This document shows, piece by piece, positions 52,673-60,493 of a stretch of 64,000 bases of DNA (positions are counted from its first letter, which is position 1; the number at the start of each line of letters is the position of its first letter). The notes under the pieces were generated by a model. It was not told the origin of the DNA. It was given only the letters and a program-made list of their open reading frames with translations, and made no database searches. The translations under genes and the position numbers were made by a program. The stretch comes from JBGPLJ01 sp035644395 (GTDB lineage Bacteria; Pseudomonadota; Gammaproteobacteria; Steroidobacterales; Steroidobacteraceae): assembly GCA_035644395.1 (NCBI GenBank), contig DASQOR010000040.1, positions 1-64,000 of the forward strand, in the 5' to 3' direction.

Positions 52673-53548
52673 CTACCAGCCGCCGGAAGCGCCACCGCCG
52701 CCGCCTCCACCGCCACCGCCACTCCAGCCGCCGCCTCCACCGCTGCTCCAACCACCGCCGCCACTGCTCCAGCCGCCTCCGCCCCAGCCACCGCGGCCGC
52801 CGCTCATCCAGCGCCCGGGACCTGCGCCCGTGATGAGCACGATCAGGAACCCCAGGACACCGGCTCCAATCGCGACGGGCAGGAACGCCGTCATGAACCA
52901 CGTGATCACGCCCGTTGCCGCACCGGTGCCGACGGATCCCAGGACACGGCCGAAGATCGTGCGCAGGATGCCGCCGATCACGATCGACAGGATCAGGACG
53001 ACCGGCAGTCCGTCCTGCCAGCTCTCGTGCTTCCACCTGGGCTCGGGCGGCGGCAGCGGCTCGCCGTCGATGACCGAGAGCATGCGATCGACGCCGCTCT
53101 CGATGCCGTCGTTGAAATTCCCGGCCTTGAACTGCGGCACGATGGTTTCGCGGATGATGCGGCTCGCGATCGCATCCGGCAGTACGCCCTCGAGTCCGTA
53201 CTGCGTTTCGATGCGCAGCTTGTGGTCGTCGACCGCGACCAGCAGCAGCGCGCCGTCGTCGACTCCCTTGCGGCCGAGCTTCCAGACATCGAGCACGCGC
53301 CGCGCGTACTGTTCAACGGTCTCGGGATCGGTCGTGCGGACGATGAGGACCGCGATCTGCGCGCCCTTGCGCGCCTCGAATGCCCGCAGCTTCGCCTCGA
53401 GCGCCGAGGCCTGCGCCGCCGTCAGCGCACCCGCCACGTCCGTCACGGGCGAGCGCAGTTCCGGAATGGGCTGATCCGCCCGGGCCGTCGAGAGCGCGGC
53501 GAGCGCGGCGAGGACCACGCCGGCGAGGACGCGAAGTGCGTTCGACAC
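52673..53548 (-). CDS. TPM-domain membrane protein, YgcG-like
   Basis: 291 residues. Signal peptide, then a periplasmic TPM domain (SPVTDVAGALTAAQASALEA, IAVLIVRTTDPETVEQYARR, YGLEGVLPDAIASRII). One or two membrane helices follow around residues 180-255 and a Gly/Ser/Trp-rich tail GGGGWSSGGGGWSSGGGGG, the YgcG hallmark. Works in an unknown way with LemA; the gene follows lemA by 27 bp. Confidence 0.88.
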   Translation of the reverse strand: MSNALRVLAGVVLAALAALSTARADQPIPELRSPVTDVAGALTAAQASALEAKLRAFEARKGAQIAVLIVRTTDPETVEQYARRVLDVWKLGRKGVDDGALLLVAVDDHKLRIETQYGLEGVLPDAIASRIIRETIVPQFKAGNFNDGIESGVDRMLSVIDGEPLPPPEPRWKHESWQDGLPVVLILSIVIGGILRTIFGRVLGSVGTGAATGVITWFMTAFLPVAIGAGVLGFLIVLITGAGPGRWMSGGRGGWGGGGWSSGGGGWSSGGGGGWSGGGGGGGGGGASGGW

Positions 53549-53575
53549 GGGCTCGGCCTGCCGCGACGCCGCTGC

Positions 53576-54193
53576 CTAGTTTCCGGTCGGCTTTTCGGGC
53601 TGCGCCGGCGCGTTGAAGTCCACGGCAGGGGGCTTGGAGATCGCCGCCTCGTTCTCGACCGAGAAGTTCGCCTTCTCCTGGAAGCCGAACATGCCAGCCG
53701 TCAGGTTGATCGGGAACGAGCGCCGTGTCGTGTTGTATTCCTTGACCGCGTCGATGTAACGGCCGCGCGCAACGGTGATGCGGTTTTCCGTGCCCTCGAG
53801 CTGCGCCTGCAGGTCCTGGAACTGCGCACTCGCCTTGAGATCCGGATAGCGCTCGACGACGACAAGGAGCCGTGACAATGCGCTGGTCAACGCACCCTGC
53901 GCTTGCTGGAATTTCTTGAGGGCGGCCTCGTCGTTCACGAGCTCGGGCGTCGCGTTGATGCCGCCGACGCGGCTGCGCGCCTCGGTCACTTCCGTGAGCA
54001 CCTTCTCCTCGTACTGCGTGTAGCCCTTCACCACGTTGACGAGATTCGGGATGAGATCGGCGCGGCGTTGATACTGGTTCACGACTTCCGACCAGGCGGC
54101 CTTGATGCCCTCATCCTGGCTGACGAGCTTGTTGTAACCGCAACCGGAGATGAGCACCGCGACGAGCGGCGCGAGCCAGAGCAGCCTGCGCAT
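53576..54193 (-). CDS. lemA: LemA family protein
   Basis: 205 residues. Lipoprotein-like signal MRRLLWLAPLVAVLISGCG, then NKLVSQDEGIKAAWSEVVNQ and YQRRADLIPNLVNVVKGY, the LemA signature, and a long helical domain with ITVARGRYIDAVKEYNTTRR. AAGGAG precedes ATG 54193. LemA plus two TPM-domain proteins is a recurrent gene trio. Function is not settled; links to membrane stress have been proposed. Confidence 0.92.
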   Translation of the reverse strand: MRRLLWLAPLVAVLISGCGYNKLVSQDEGIKAAWSEVVNQYQRRADLIPNLVNVVKGYTQYEEKVLTEVTEARSRVGGINATPELVNDEAALKKFQQAQGALTSALSRLLVVVERYPDLKASAQFQDLQAQLEGTENRITVARGRYIDAVKEYNTTRRSFPINLTAGMFGFQEKANFSVENEAAISKPPAVDFNAPAQPEKPTGN

Positions 54194-54264
54194 GGGAAGA
54201 CTCCTTGTTAGTTCAGCGTCACTGCCGCCGGATTGTGACGGCGGTGACGGGAACTTCAAGGGAT

Positions 54265-56313
54265 CTACCAGATTTTGACGCGCTCTTCCGGAGCCCGGTA
54301 CATCTTGTCGCCGGGCTGCACGCCGAACGCGGCGTAAAACGGGTCGAGGTTGACGACGATGCCGTTCACCCGGAATTCCGCCGGGCTGTGCGGATCGGTC
54401 GAGATACGCTGGATCAGGTCCGCCTCGCGATACTTGCGCCGCCAGACCTGCGCGAAGCCGAGATAGAAGCGCTGATCGCCGGTGAATCCTTCGATGACAG
54501 GTGCGGCGGCGCCACCGAGCGAGCGCTGGTAGGCCGCGTACGCGATCGCCATGCCCGACAGGTCGCCGATATTCTCGCCGAGCGTGAGCTTGCCGTTCAG
54601 GTGATGGCCCGGCACGGAGCTGAAACCTTCGTACTCGGCGATCAGTTTGTCCGCGCGTGCGTTGAACGCTTTGTCGTCCTCGTCCGTCCACCAGTTGTTG
54701 AGCGTGCCGTCGCCGTCGTATTCGCGGCCTTCGTCATCGAAGCCGTGGCTGATCTCGTGCCCGATGACCGAGCCGATGCCGCCGTAGTTCGCGGCGTCGT
54801 CCGCGTCGACGTTGAAGAACGGCGGCTGCAGGATCGCCGCCGGGAACACGATCTCGTTCGCAACCGGGCTGTAATAGGCGTTGATCGTCTGCGGCGTCAT
54901 GCCCCACTCGGTGCGGTCGATCGGGCCGCCGAGCTTCGCGAGCTGGCGGTTGTTCTCGAATTCGACGGCGCGCATGACGTTGCCGAAGTGATCGCCGGCG
55001 CGGACCTCGAGCTTCGTATAGTCGCGCCACTTGTCGGGATAGCCGATCTTGACGGTGTACTTCGCGAGCTTCTCATGGGCCCGCTTCCGCGTGTCCGGGC
55101 CCATCCAGGCGAGATTGTCGATGCCCGTATTCATCGAGCCGAGGATGTTCTTGACGAGCTGGTCCATGCGCGCCTTGGCTTCCGGCTTGAAATGCCTTTC
55201 GACATAGAGCTTGCCCGCCATTTCGCCCAAGCCACTCTCGACGACCGCGACACCGCGCTTCCAGCGGTCGCGAATCTGGGGATTGCCGCGCAGGGCCTTC
55301 GAATACATGTCGAAGTTCGCCGTGACGAAGGCATCGCTCAGGTTCGGCGCCGTGGCGTCGATCACGTGGTACTTGAGGTAGACCTTCCAGTCGGCGAGCG
55401 GCACGTCGTCCAGGATTTTGGCGAGCGCGCTGAAATAGGTCGGCTGCTGGATCACGACCGCATCGGTGTGCGCCTGCACGGCACCGAGAAAGGCAGCCCA
55501 GTCGAATCCGGGCGTGAGCTTGCTGGCGTCGGCCACCGTGTACCGGTTGTAGGTCTTCACGGCGTCGCGATTCTGCTCGCGTGACCACTGCACCTCGGCG
55601 AGGCGCGTCTCGAGCTTCAGGATCAGCTGCGCGCAGGCCTGCGCGTCCGGGAGAGCGGCAAGTTCCAGCACATGCTGCACGTATTTGACGTAGGCGTCGC
55701 GATAACCGACGAACTTCTCGTCGGCCTTCAGGTAGTAGTCACGGTCCGGCAGGCCGAGGCCACCCTGGTTCCAGTAGGAGATGTAGCGGGTCGTGTCCTT
55801 CGCGTCCTGCGCGACGAAGAATCCGAGCGGCACGTTGTAGTTCGCGCGCTGCGCGACACCCAGGTAGCGCACGAGTCCCGCGCGATCCTTGATGGCATCG
55901 ACCTTCGCGAACTCGGGCTTCAGCGGCCTGGCGCCGAGTTTCTCGATGCGGTCCTTGTCCATGAAGCTCGCGTACAGGTCGCCGATTTTCTGCGAGTCGG
56001 AGCCCTTGGCGTGCTGCTTGTCGTTCGCCGCCTCTTCGATGATGGCGCGCAGGTCGCGCTCCGCGTTGTCCGCCAGGATCGTGAACGAGCCGTAGTTGGA
56101 CTTGTCGGCCGGGATCTCGGTCTTCGCGATCCAGCCGCCGTTCACGTGGCGGAAGAAGTCATCCTGCGGCCGGACGCTCGTGTCGAAACCGGAGGCGTCG
56201 ATGCCGGACCCGAGTGCCGGAGCGGCGCCTCGCGTCGAAACGGAAAGCAGCATCGCGGTGGCGGCCAACGCGGCGCCCAAGGCCGCAGCGGAACGGACCC
56301 GTACACGTGTCAT
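54265..56313 (-). CDS. M13-family (neprilysin-like) zinc metallopeptidase
   Basis: 682 residues with signal peptide. N-terminal SVRPQDDFFRHVNGGWIAKT; catalytic IGSVIGHEISHGFDDEGREY (HExxH), LTLGENIGDLSGMAIAYAAY (third ligand Glu in GENIGD) and NAYYSPVANEIVFPAAILQ are full M13 signatures. Ends with the usual CxVW-like tail replaced by ERVKIW. Probably degrades peptides in the periplasm. Transcribed after the methyltransferase gene, with a possible -10 TATACT (minus, 56369-56374). Confidence 0.93.
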   Translation of the reverse strand: MTRVRVRSAAALGAALAATAMLLSVSTRGAAPALGSGIDASGFDTSVRPQDDFFRHVNGGWIAKTEIPADKSNYGSFTILADNAERDLRAIIEEAANDKQHAKGSDSQKIGDLYASFMDKDRIEKLGARPLKPEFAKVDAIKDRAGLVRYLGVAQRANYNVPLGFFVAQDAKDTTRYISYWNQGGLGLPDRDYYLKADEKFVGYRDAYVKYVQHVLELAALPDAQACAQLILKLETRLAEVQWSREQNRDAVKTYNRYTVADASKLTPGFDWAAFLGAVQAHTDAVVIQQPTYFSALAKILDDVPLADWKVYLKYHVIDATAPNLSDAFVTANFDMYSKALRGNPQIRDRWKRGVAVVESGLGEMAGKLYVERHFKPEAKARMDQLVKNILGSMNTGIDNLAWMGPDTRKRAHEKLAKYTVKIGYPDKWRDYTKLEVRAGDHFGNVMRAVEFENNRQLAKLGGPIDRTEWGMTPQTINAYYSPVANEIVFPAAILQPPFFNVDADDAANYGGIGSVIGHEISHGFDDEGREYDGDGTLNNWWTDEDDKAFNARADKLIAEYEGFSSVPGHHLNGKLTLGENIGDLSGMAIAYAAYQRSLGGAAAPVIEGFTGDQRFYLGFAQVWRRKYREADLIQRISTDPHSPAEFRVNGIVVNLDPFYAAFGVQPGDKMYRAPEERVKIW

Positions 56314-56380
56314 TACCCAACTCCTGTCTGGATGGTCTGATTGAAGCGGCGCGCCGCGAGGGGCGCGAAGTATAAAGAAG

Positions 56381-57133
56381 CTAGCGGATGCTCGCGACGC
56401 GGCCGACGATCAGGTGCAGCGGCCAGCTCACGCGTCTTGTTGTTCCATCGCCCCAAGATACCGCCAATCGGTCGCGCAGCGCCGGCAGCGGATCACTGCC
56501 GGCCGCGTCCCGGTAACGGCCCACCGCAGACCAGGTGCCGATGTAGCGCACGAGATCCTCCGCGCCCCACTCCACCGACAAGGCGAACGGCGGCGGCTCG
56601 AGACGCGGGAATGGGAACGGCAGCGTGCGGTAACCCGAATCCACGTAGTGCCGCTCCGGCGGCCAGTATTTCCCGACGAGGTCGCGATTGAAGCCGCTCA
56701 CCGCGGCGTCGACGCCCGCGTCTACCGTGCAATGACCGTAGGTCCAGATGGCAAGCGTGGCCTCAGGCCGGGCGACGCGCGAGACCTCTGCGTGGAAGCG
56801 AGGATGATCGAACCAGTGCGCCGACTGTGCGACGGTAATGAGGTCGCAGCTGCGATCCTTGAGCGGAACGCGCTCGGCCGTGGCGCAGGCGTACGCGATC
56901 CGGTCGTGGGATTGACGCTGCGCGAGCTGCGCTGCGCTCGCGTCCGTCGCGACCACCAGCGGGAAATGCCGTGCGAGACCGACCGCCGCCTGGCCGTTGC
57001 CGGTTGCGCAATCCCAGGCGACCGAGCGCTGCGGCACGAGCGTCGCGAGATACGCATAGAGTTCCGGCGGATAAGTCGGCCGAAACTGGCGATAGGCGGC
57101 GGACTGCTTCGAGAAATGGTCCTTGAAGGCCAT
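56381..57133 (-). CDS. Class I SAM-dependent methyltransferase
   Basis: 250 residues. Methyltransferase-11-type core: AWDCATGNGQAAVGLARHF (motif I), VVATDASAAQLAQ (motif II), IAYACATAERVPLKDRSCDL and ITVAQSAHWF. The N-terminal FKDHFSKQSAAYRQFRPTYP is typical of the family that includes trans-aconitate methyltransferase-like proteins. Substrate unknown. Confidence 0.88.
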   Translation of the reverse strand: MAFKDHFSKQSAAYRQFRPTYPPELYAYLATLVPQRSVAWDCATGNGQAAVGLARHFPLVVATDASAAQLAQRQSHDRIAYACATAERVPLKDRSCDLITVAQSAHWFDHPRFHAEVSRVARPEATLAIWTYGHCTVDAGVDAAVSGFNRDLVGKYWPPERHYVDSGYRTLPFPFPRLEPPPFALSVEWGAEDLVRYIGTWSAVGRYRDAAGSDPLPALRDRLAVSWGDGTTRRVSWPLHLIVGRVASIR

Positions 57134-57160
57134 GCGTCATGGTGTACCCGCTGGCGCACG

Positions 57161-57192
57161 AAAAAAAAGACCCCAAGCTTTCGCTCAGGGTC
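57161..57192 (-). terminator. rho-independent terminator, minus strand (second of two)
   Basis: On the minus strand the stem GACCC (57188-57192) pairs with GGGTC (57169-57173), with an inner GAGC/GCTT stem closed by a GAAA tetraloop, followed by eight T (57161-57168). It ends transcription of the 65-residue protein gene before the methyltransferase. Confidence 0.8.
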
Positions 57193-57194
57193 GG

Positions 57195-57229
57195 AAAAAG
57201 CGGACTTTACGAAGGGATGGAAAGTCCGC
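57195..57229 (-). terminator. rho-independent terminator, minus strand (first of two)
   Basis: Perfect 9-bp stem GCGGACTTT / AAAGTCCGC (57221-57229 with 57200-57208), 12-nt loop, then TTTTT (57195-57199) on the minus strand. With the next hairpin it forms a tandem terminator 24 bp past the stop of the 65-residue protein gene. Confidence 0.78.
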
Positions 57230-57252
57230 TAGGGGATTCGTGTGGCGCCGCT

Positions 57253-57450
57253 CTAGTGCAGCCGCGACCAGTGCAGGATCCGTATGTCGTCGAGATCGAT
57301 ATCGAGGCTCCTCGCCAGGATCGTCGCCACTTCCTGCAGGTCGCCCTGGGCGATCGGCACGCGGTTCAGCTCGACGACGCCGCTGAATTCGCTGGGCGAA
57401 GGCTGCTGCTCTTCGCTCATCAGGAAATGGGTGTAGTACTTGACGCCCAT
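57253..57450 (-). CDS. Unrecognised 65-residue protein, paralogue 2
   Basis: Starts MGVKYYTHFLMSEEQQPSPS and ends ILARSLDIDLDDIRILHWSRL plus His. Same length as the 50629-50826 protein, aligned without gaps, and with the same C-terminal WSRLH. The start at ATG 57450 is chosen to match that length; an earlier in-frame start would add 21 unrelated residues. It is a monocistronic unit with two terminators behind it, so it is expressed on its own. Confidence 0.7.
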   Translation of the reverse strand: MGVKYYTHFLMSEEQQPSPSEFSGVVELNRVPIAQGDLQEVATILARSLDIDLDDIRILHWSRLH

Positions 57451-57473
57451 GGGGTGGCAGATTAAAGACGGGC

Positions 57474-57500
57474 GGGCGGGCAATCTGTGACTACCCGCCC
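57474..57500. promoter_or_regulatory. inverted repeat in the divergent 65-aa gene/greB region
   Basis: GGGCGGG (57474-57480) and CCCGCCC (57494-57500) with a 13-nt spacer, in the 89 bp between two divergent starts. Possible operator or GC-rich structure; no promoter consensus could be placed with confidence. Confidence 0.35.
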
Positions 57501-57539
57501 ATATCACCCCCATGCCGTGTGAAGCAGGTCACGAAGCAC

Positions 57540-58055
57540 ATGCCCCGTTTTCGTCTGCCCGACCGGCCCGGCTCGAAGTACATCACCCCGCAAGGTGCGG
57601 CGCGTTTACGCGCGGAACTCGATCAACTCTGGAGCGTGGAAAGGCCGGCGGTTACACAAGCCGTGAGCGAGGCCGCGGCGCAGGGCGATCGCTCGGAAAA
57701 CGCGGAATACATCTATGGGAAGCGGCGCCTGCGCGAAATCGACGGCCGCGTGCGGTTCCTCAGAAAGCGGCTCGACGGCATGAGCGTCGTCGATCAGCCG
57801 CCGTCGGATCCGCGCAAGGTTTTCTTCGGCGCCTGGATAAGCATCGAGGACGACGCCGGCACGCTCGCGACCTATCGCATCGTCGGGCCCGACGAATTCG
57901 ACCTGGAACGCGACTACATCAGCATGGATTCGCCGCTCGGCCGCGCCCTTCTCGGAAAATCACTCGACGCGGAAATCACCGTGGCGCTGCCCGCCGGCGC
58001 AAAAACCTACGTCATCGTCGAGATTGCGTACGGCAGCCGTCCGTTGACGAGATAA
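57540..58055 (+). CDS. greB: Transcript-cleavage elongation factor GreB
   Basis: 171 residues from ATG 57540 (MPRFRLPDRPGSKYITPQGA). The N-terminal coiled coil has DRSENAEYIYGKRRLREIDG, whose Asp/Glu pair enters the polymerase secondary channel; the Tyr-Gly-Lys-Arg-Arg form is GreB rather than GreA. The C-terminal domain has DYISMDSPLGRALLGKSLDAE. Rescues backtracked RNA polymerase. A GTG at 57519 would add seven residues. Ends 8 bp before a large palindrome. Confidence 0.92.
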   Translation: MPRFRLPDRPGSKYITPQGAARLRAELDQLWSVERPAVTQAVSEAAAQGDRSENAEYIYGKRRLREIDGRVRFLRKRLDGMSVVDQPPSDPRKVFFGAWISIEDDAGTLATYRIVGPDEFDLERDYISMDSPLGRALLGKSLDAEITVALPAGAKTYVIVEIAYGSRPLTR

Positions 58056-58063
58056 GAGGAAAA

Positions 58064-58204
58064 GAGGAAAAGGGGACAGATTTATTTTCTCGAGGAAAAG
58101 GGGACAGATTTATTTTCTCGAATATCTGGGCGTCCGCACCAGATACGCGAGAAAATAAATCTGTCCCCTTTTCCTCGAGAAAATAAATCTGTCCCCTTTT
58201 CCTC
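58064..58204. repeat. long palindromic element, subfamily A copy 2 (tandem-armed)
   Basis: Perfect 57-bp arms 58064-58120 and 58148-58204 around a 27-nt loop with inner ATCTGG/CCAGAT stem. Each arm is a head-to-tail duplication of a 29-bp unit containing GGGGACAGATTTATTTT. The loop closely resembles that of the 17598 copy. It fills the space between the convergent greB and homospermidine synthase stops. It is the longest perfect palindrome in the window. Confidence 0.93.
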
Positions 58205-58207
58205 TCC

Positions 58208-59626
58208 CTAGATAACGCGGACGTTCTTGAACTGCCAGGGATCGGTTTCGTCGAGGTCCTCGGGGAAGAGGCGTCCGCGGTCGAAGAGCGGATTCCAGTC
58301 GGTGTACTGGCCGACGACCGGCCCGAGGTAGGGCATGCAGATCTCGAGGTGGCGGCGGAAATCCATTTCGTCCGGCTCGATGATGCCCATGCTCGGATTT
58401 TCGATGGCCCAGACGAGGCCGGAGAGGCACGCGACCGTGACCTGCAGGCTGGTCGCATTGTTGAACGGCGCGAGCCGGCGGGCTTCGTCGATCGAGAGCT
58501 GCGAGCCGTACCAGTAGGCATTCTTCTTGTGGCCGGCGAGCAGCACGCCGAGCTCGTCGATCCCCTTGGTGATGTCGTCCATCATGATCCGGTGACGGGC
58601 CTGCAACCGCCAGTTGCGGCCCGCGAACTCGTGCACCGACAGCACCGCAGCGTCCGACGGGTGATAGGCGTAGTGCACGGTCGGCCGGTAGACGACGTTC
58701 GCGCCGTCCCTCACCGAATAGAAGTCGGCCATGGTGATCGACTCGCCGTGCGTGACGAGAAAGCCATGGAACTGCCCGGCGAGCGGCGTCCAGGTGCGGA
58801 CGCGCGTCCCGGCTCCCGGCTGGTTCAGGTAGATCGCGCACTGCGTGCCGAAATCGTGGCGGCGGCCATCGCGCGGGAAATTGCGCTCGTGCGTCCCCCA
58901 GCCAAGTTCCGCCGGCTGCGAGCCCTCGCCGACGAAGCCGTCGACGGACCAGGTGTTCAGGAATTCACCCGGCTCCTTCGGAGTGTTCGACACCTGCGTG
59001 TCGCGCTCGGCGATGTGGATCACCTTGATGCCGAGCTTCTGCGCGAGTTTCGCCCAGTCCTGCTTCGATTGCGGATTGCCCGCGTCGACGCTCGTATCCT
59101 GCGCGATGTTGAGGAGCGCCTGCTTCACGAAATGCTGCACGAGACCCGGATTCGCGCCGTGGGTCAGCACGGCGGTCGGTGCACGCGGGTTCGCGGCACG
59201 GAGCGCCATCGCCTCTTCGCGCAGCGCGTAGTTCGAGCGCTTGGAGAGCGGGATCGCCGGGTCCGTGTAGCCGCCGGGCCAGGGTTCGATGCAGGTGTCG
59301 AGATAGAGCGCGCCCTTCTCGATGCACAGCTTGATGAGCGCGATCGTCGAAACGTCCACCGACAGGTTCAGCACGAAATCGCCGCGGCCGACCAGCGGGT
59401 CGAGCACCCGGCGGTAGTTGTCGCGCGTCAGAGGTTCCTTGATGAGCTTGATGCCGTACTGCTCGGCTTCGCGCTTGCCGTTGTCGTCGGCCGTGACGAT
59501 CGTGATGCGTTCGGACTTGATGCCGACGTGGCGCAGGATGAGCGGCAGCACGCCCTGGCCGATGCTCCCGAAGCCGATGAAGACGAGCCGGCCGGGAAAC
59601 TGCACGTGAATCTTGTGATTGCTCAT
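58208..59626 (-). CDS. hss: Homospermidine synthase
   Basis: 472 residues. Rossmann start RLVFIGFGSIGQGVLPLI; further family motifs are NLSVDVSTIALIKLCIEKGA, YLDTCIEPWPGGYTDP, THGANPGLVQHFVKQAL, FLNTWSVDGFVGEGSQPAEL and NNATSLQVTVACLSGLVWAI. NAD-dependent enzyme joining two putrescines (or putrescine and spermidine) to homospermidine. speA, 1.9 kb away on the other strand, supplies the first step towards putrescine. Convergent with greB through the 57-bp palindrome. Confidence 0.94.
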   Translation of the reverse strand: MSNHKIHVQFPGRLVFIGFGSIGQGVLPLILRHVGIKSERITIVTADDNGKREAEQYGIKLIKEPLTRDNYRRVLDPLVGRGDFVLNLSVDVSTIALIKLCIEKGALYLDTCIEPWPGGYTDPAIPLSKRSNYALREEAMALRAANPRAPTAVLTHGANPGLVQHFVKQALLNIAQDTSVDAGNPQSKQDWAKLAQKLGIKVIHIAERDTQVSNTPKEPGEFLNTWSVDGFVGEGSQPAELGWGTHERNFPRDGRRHDFGTQCAIYLNQPGAGTRVRTWTPLAGQFHGFLVTHGESITMADFYSVRDGANVVYRPTVHYAYHPSDAAVLSVHEFAGRNWRLQARHRIMMDDITKGIDELGVLLAGHKKNAYWYGSQLSIDEARRLAPFNNATSLQVTVACLSGLVWAIENPSMGIIEPDEMDFRRHLEICMPYLGPVVGQYTDWNPLFDRGRLFPEDLDETDPWQFKNVRVI

Positions 59627-59721
59627 GACACTTTCTTTGGTAACGGACGACGTCCAGGCCCGCGCTCGGGCGAAGGTGTCGAGGTTACACAGCCGCCTCG
59701 CGAGCGGCTAGCCCGAAATGA

Positions 59722-60438
59722 CTACGGGTGTCCGCCGGCCGGGACCGGCGCAATCGGTGTGGCAGCGACTTCGCGCCAGTGCGGCGGATACGTGCGCTCG
59801 TAGCCGGGCAAGGTTTCGACTCGCTGTATCCAGCGCGCGATGGCCGGATAGTAGACATCGAGGGGCAGGAACCGCGAACGCATGACGGCCGCCGCGGGCT
59901 TCGACATGGCGCGCAGCAGAAGCTGGATGCCGGGAAAGATCACCATGTCGGCGGCCGAGAAGCGTTCGCCGACCACCCAGTCCGATTTCGACAGGCGCTG
60001 CTCGATCGTGCGGGCTTCGCCGCCCACCAGGTGCGCCGCGCGCGTGATTTCCTCGCTCGCGGGATCCGGTCCCTCCGGTCCGCCGTCGAAAATCGTGCGC
60101 ACGATGCGGTTGATCTCGATTTCCGCATACGACTGGTATTCGCAGATCACGCGCATGATCGTGCCGGCCTCCTCGGGGTTGAGTCCGAAGATCGGCGGAT
60201 CGGGATACTTGAGATCGAGGTAATAGAGAATGGCGAGCGATTCGAAACAGACGTAGTCGCCGTCCTTGATCACCGGAACCTGGCCGCGGAAGTTCATCTT
60301 GAGCATCTGCGGGGACTTGTGTTCCTGCTTGGAAAACTGCAGCAGGTGCGACTCGTACGGCAGGCGCTTGTGTTCGAGCGCGAGGAGCACGCGCCAGGCG
60401 TAGGGACTGCCGCTCCCCCAGTAGAGTTCGAGTGCCAT
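59722..60438 (-). CDS. Glutathione S-transferase family protein
   Basis: 238 residues from MALELYWGSGSPYAWRVLLA. The thioredoxin-like N-terminal domain has FRGQVPVIKDGDYVCFESLA (cis-Pro and gamma-Glu site, ES). The C-terminal all-helical domain has GERFSAADMVIFPGIQLLL. The SGSPYAW start resembles theta/zeta-type rather than beta-class enzymes. Substrate unknown. The region to hss (95 bp) has a small GC hairpin but no T-run. Confidence 0.87.
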   Translation of the reverse strand: MALELYWGSGSPYAWRVLLALEHKRLPYESHLLQFSKQEHKSPQMLKMNFRGQVPVIKDGDYVCFESLAILYYLDLKYPDPPIFGLNPEEAGTIMRVICEYQSYAEIEINRIVRTIFDGGPEGPDPASEEITRAAHLVGGEARTIEQRLSKSDWVVGERFSAADMVIFPGIQLLLRAMSKPAAAVMRSRFLPLDVYYPAIARWIQRVETLPGYERTYPPHWREVAATPIAPVPAGGHP

Positions 60439-60493
60439 AATGCTGGGGAATTCTAGCCACAAGAGCCGCTCACCGAAACTGCCGGCAAAGCCC

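Noticed and set aside
58064..58204. CRISPR-like direct repeats
   Set aside because: The repeated 29-bp units are adjacent without spacers and are mirrored in a second arm; this is a palindrome, not an array.
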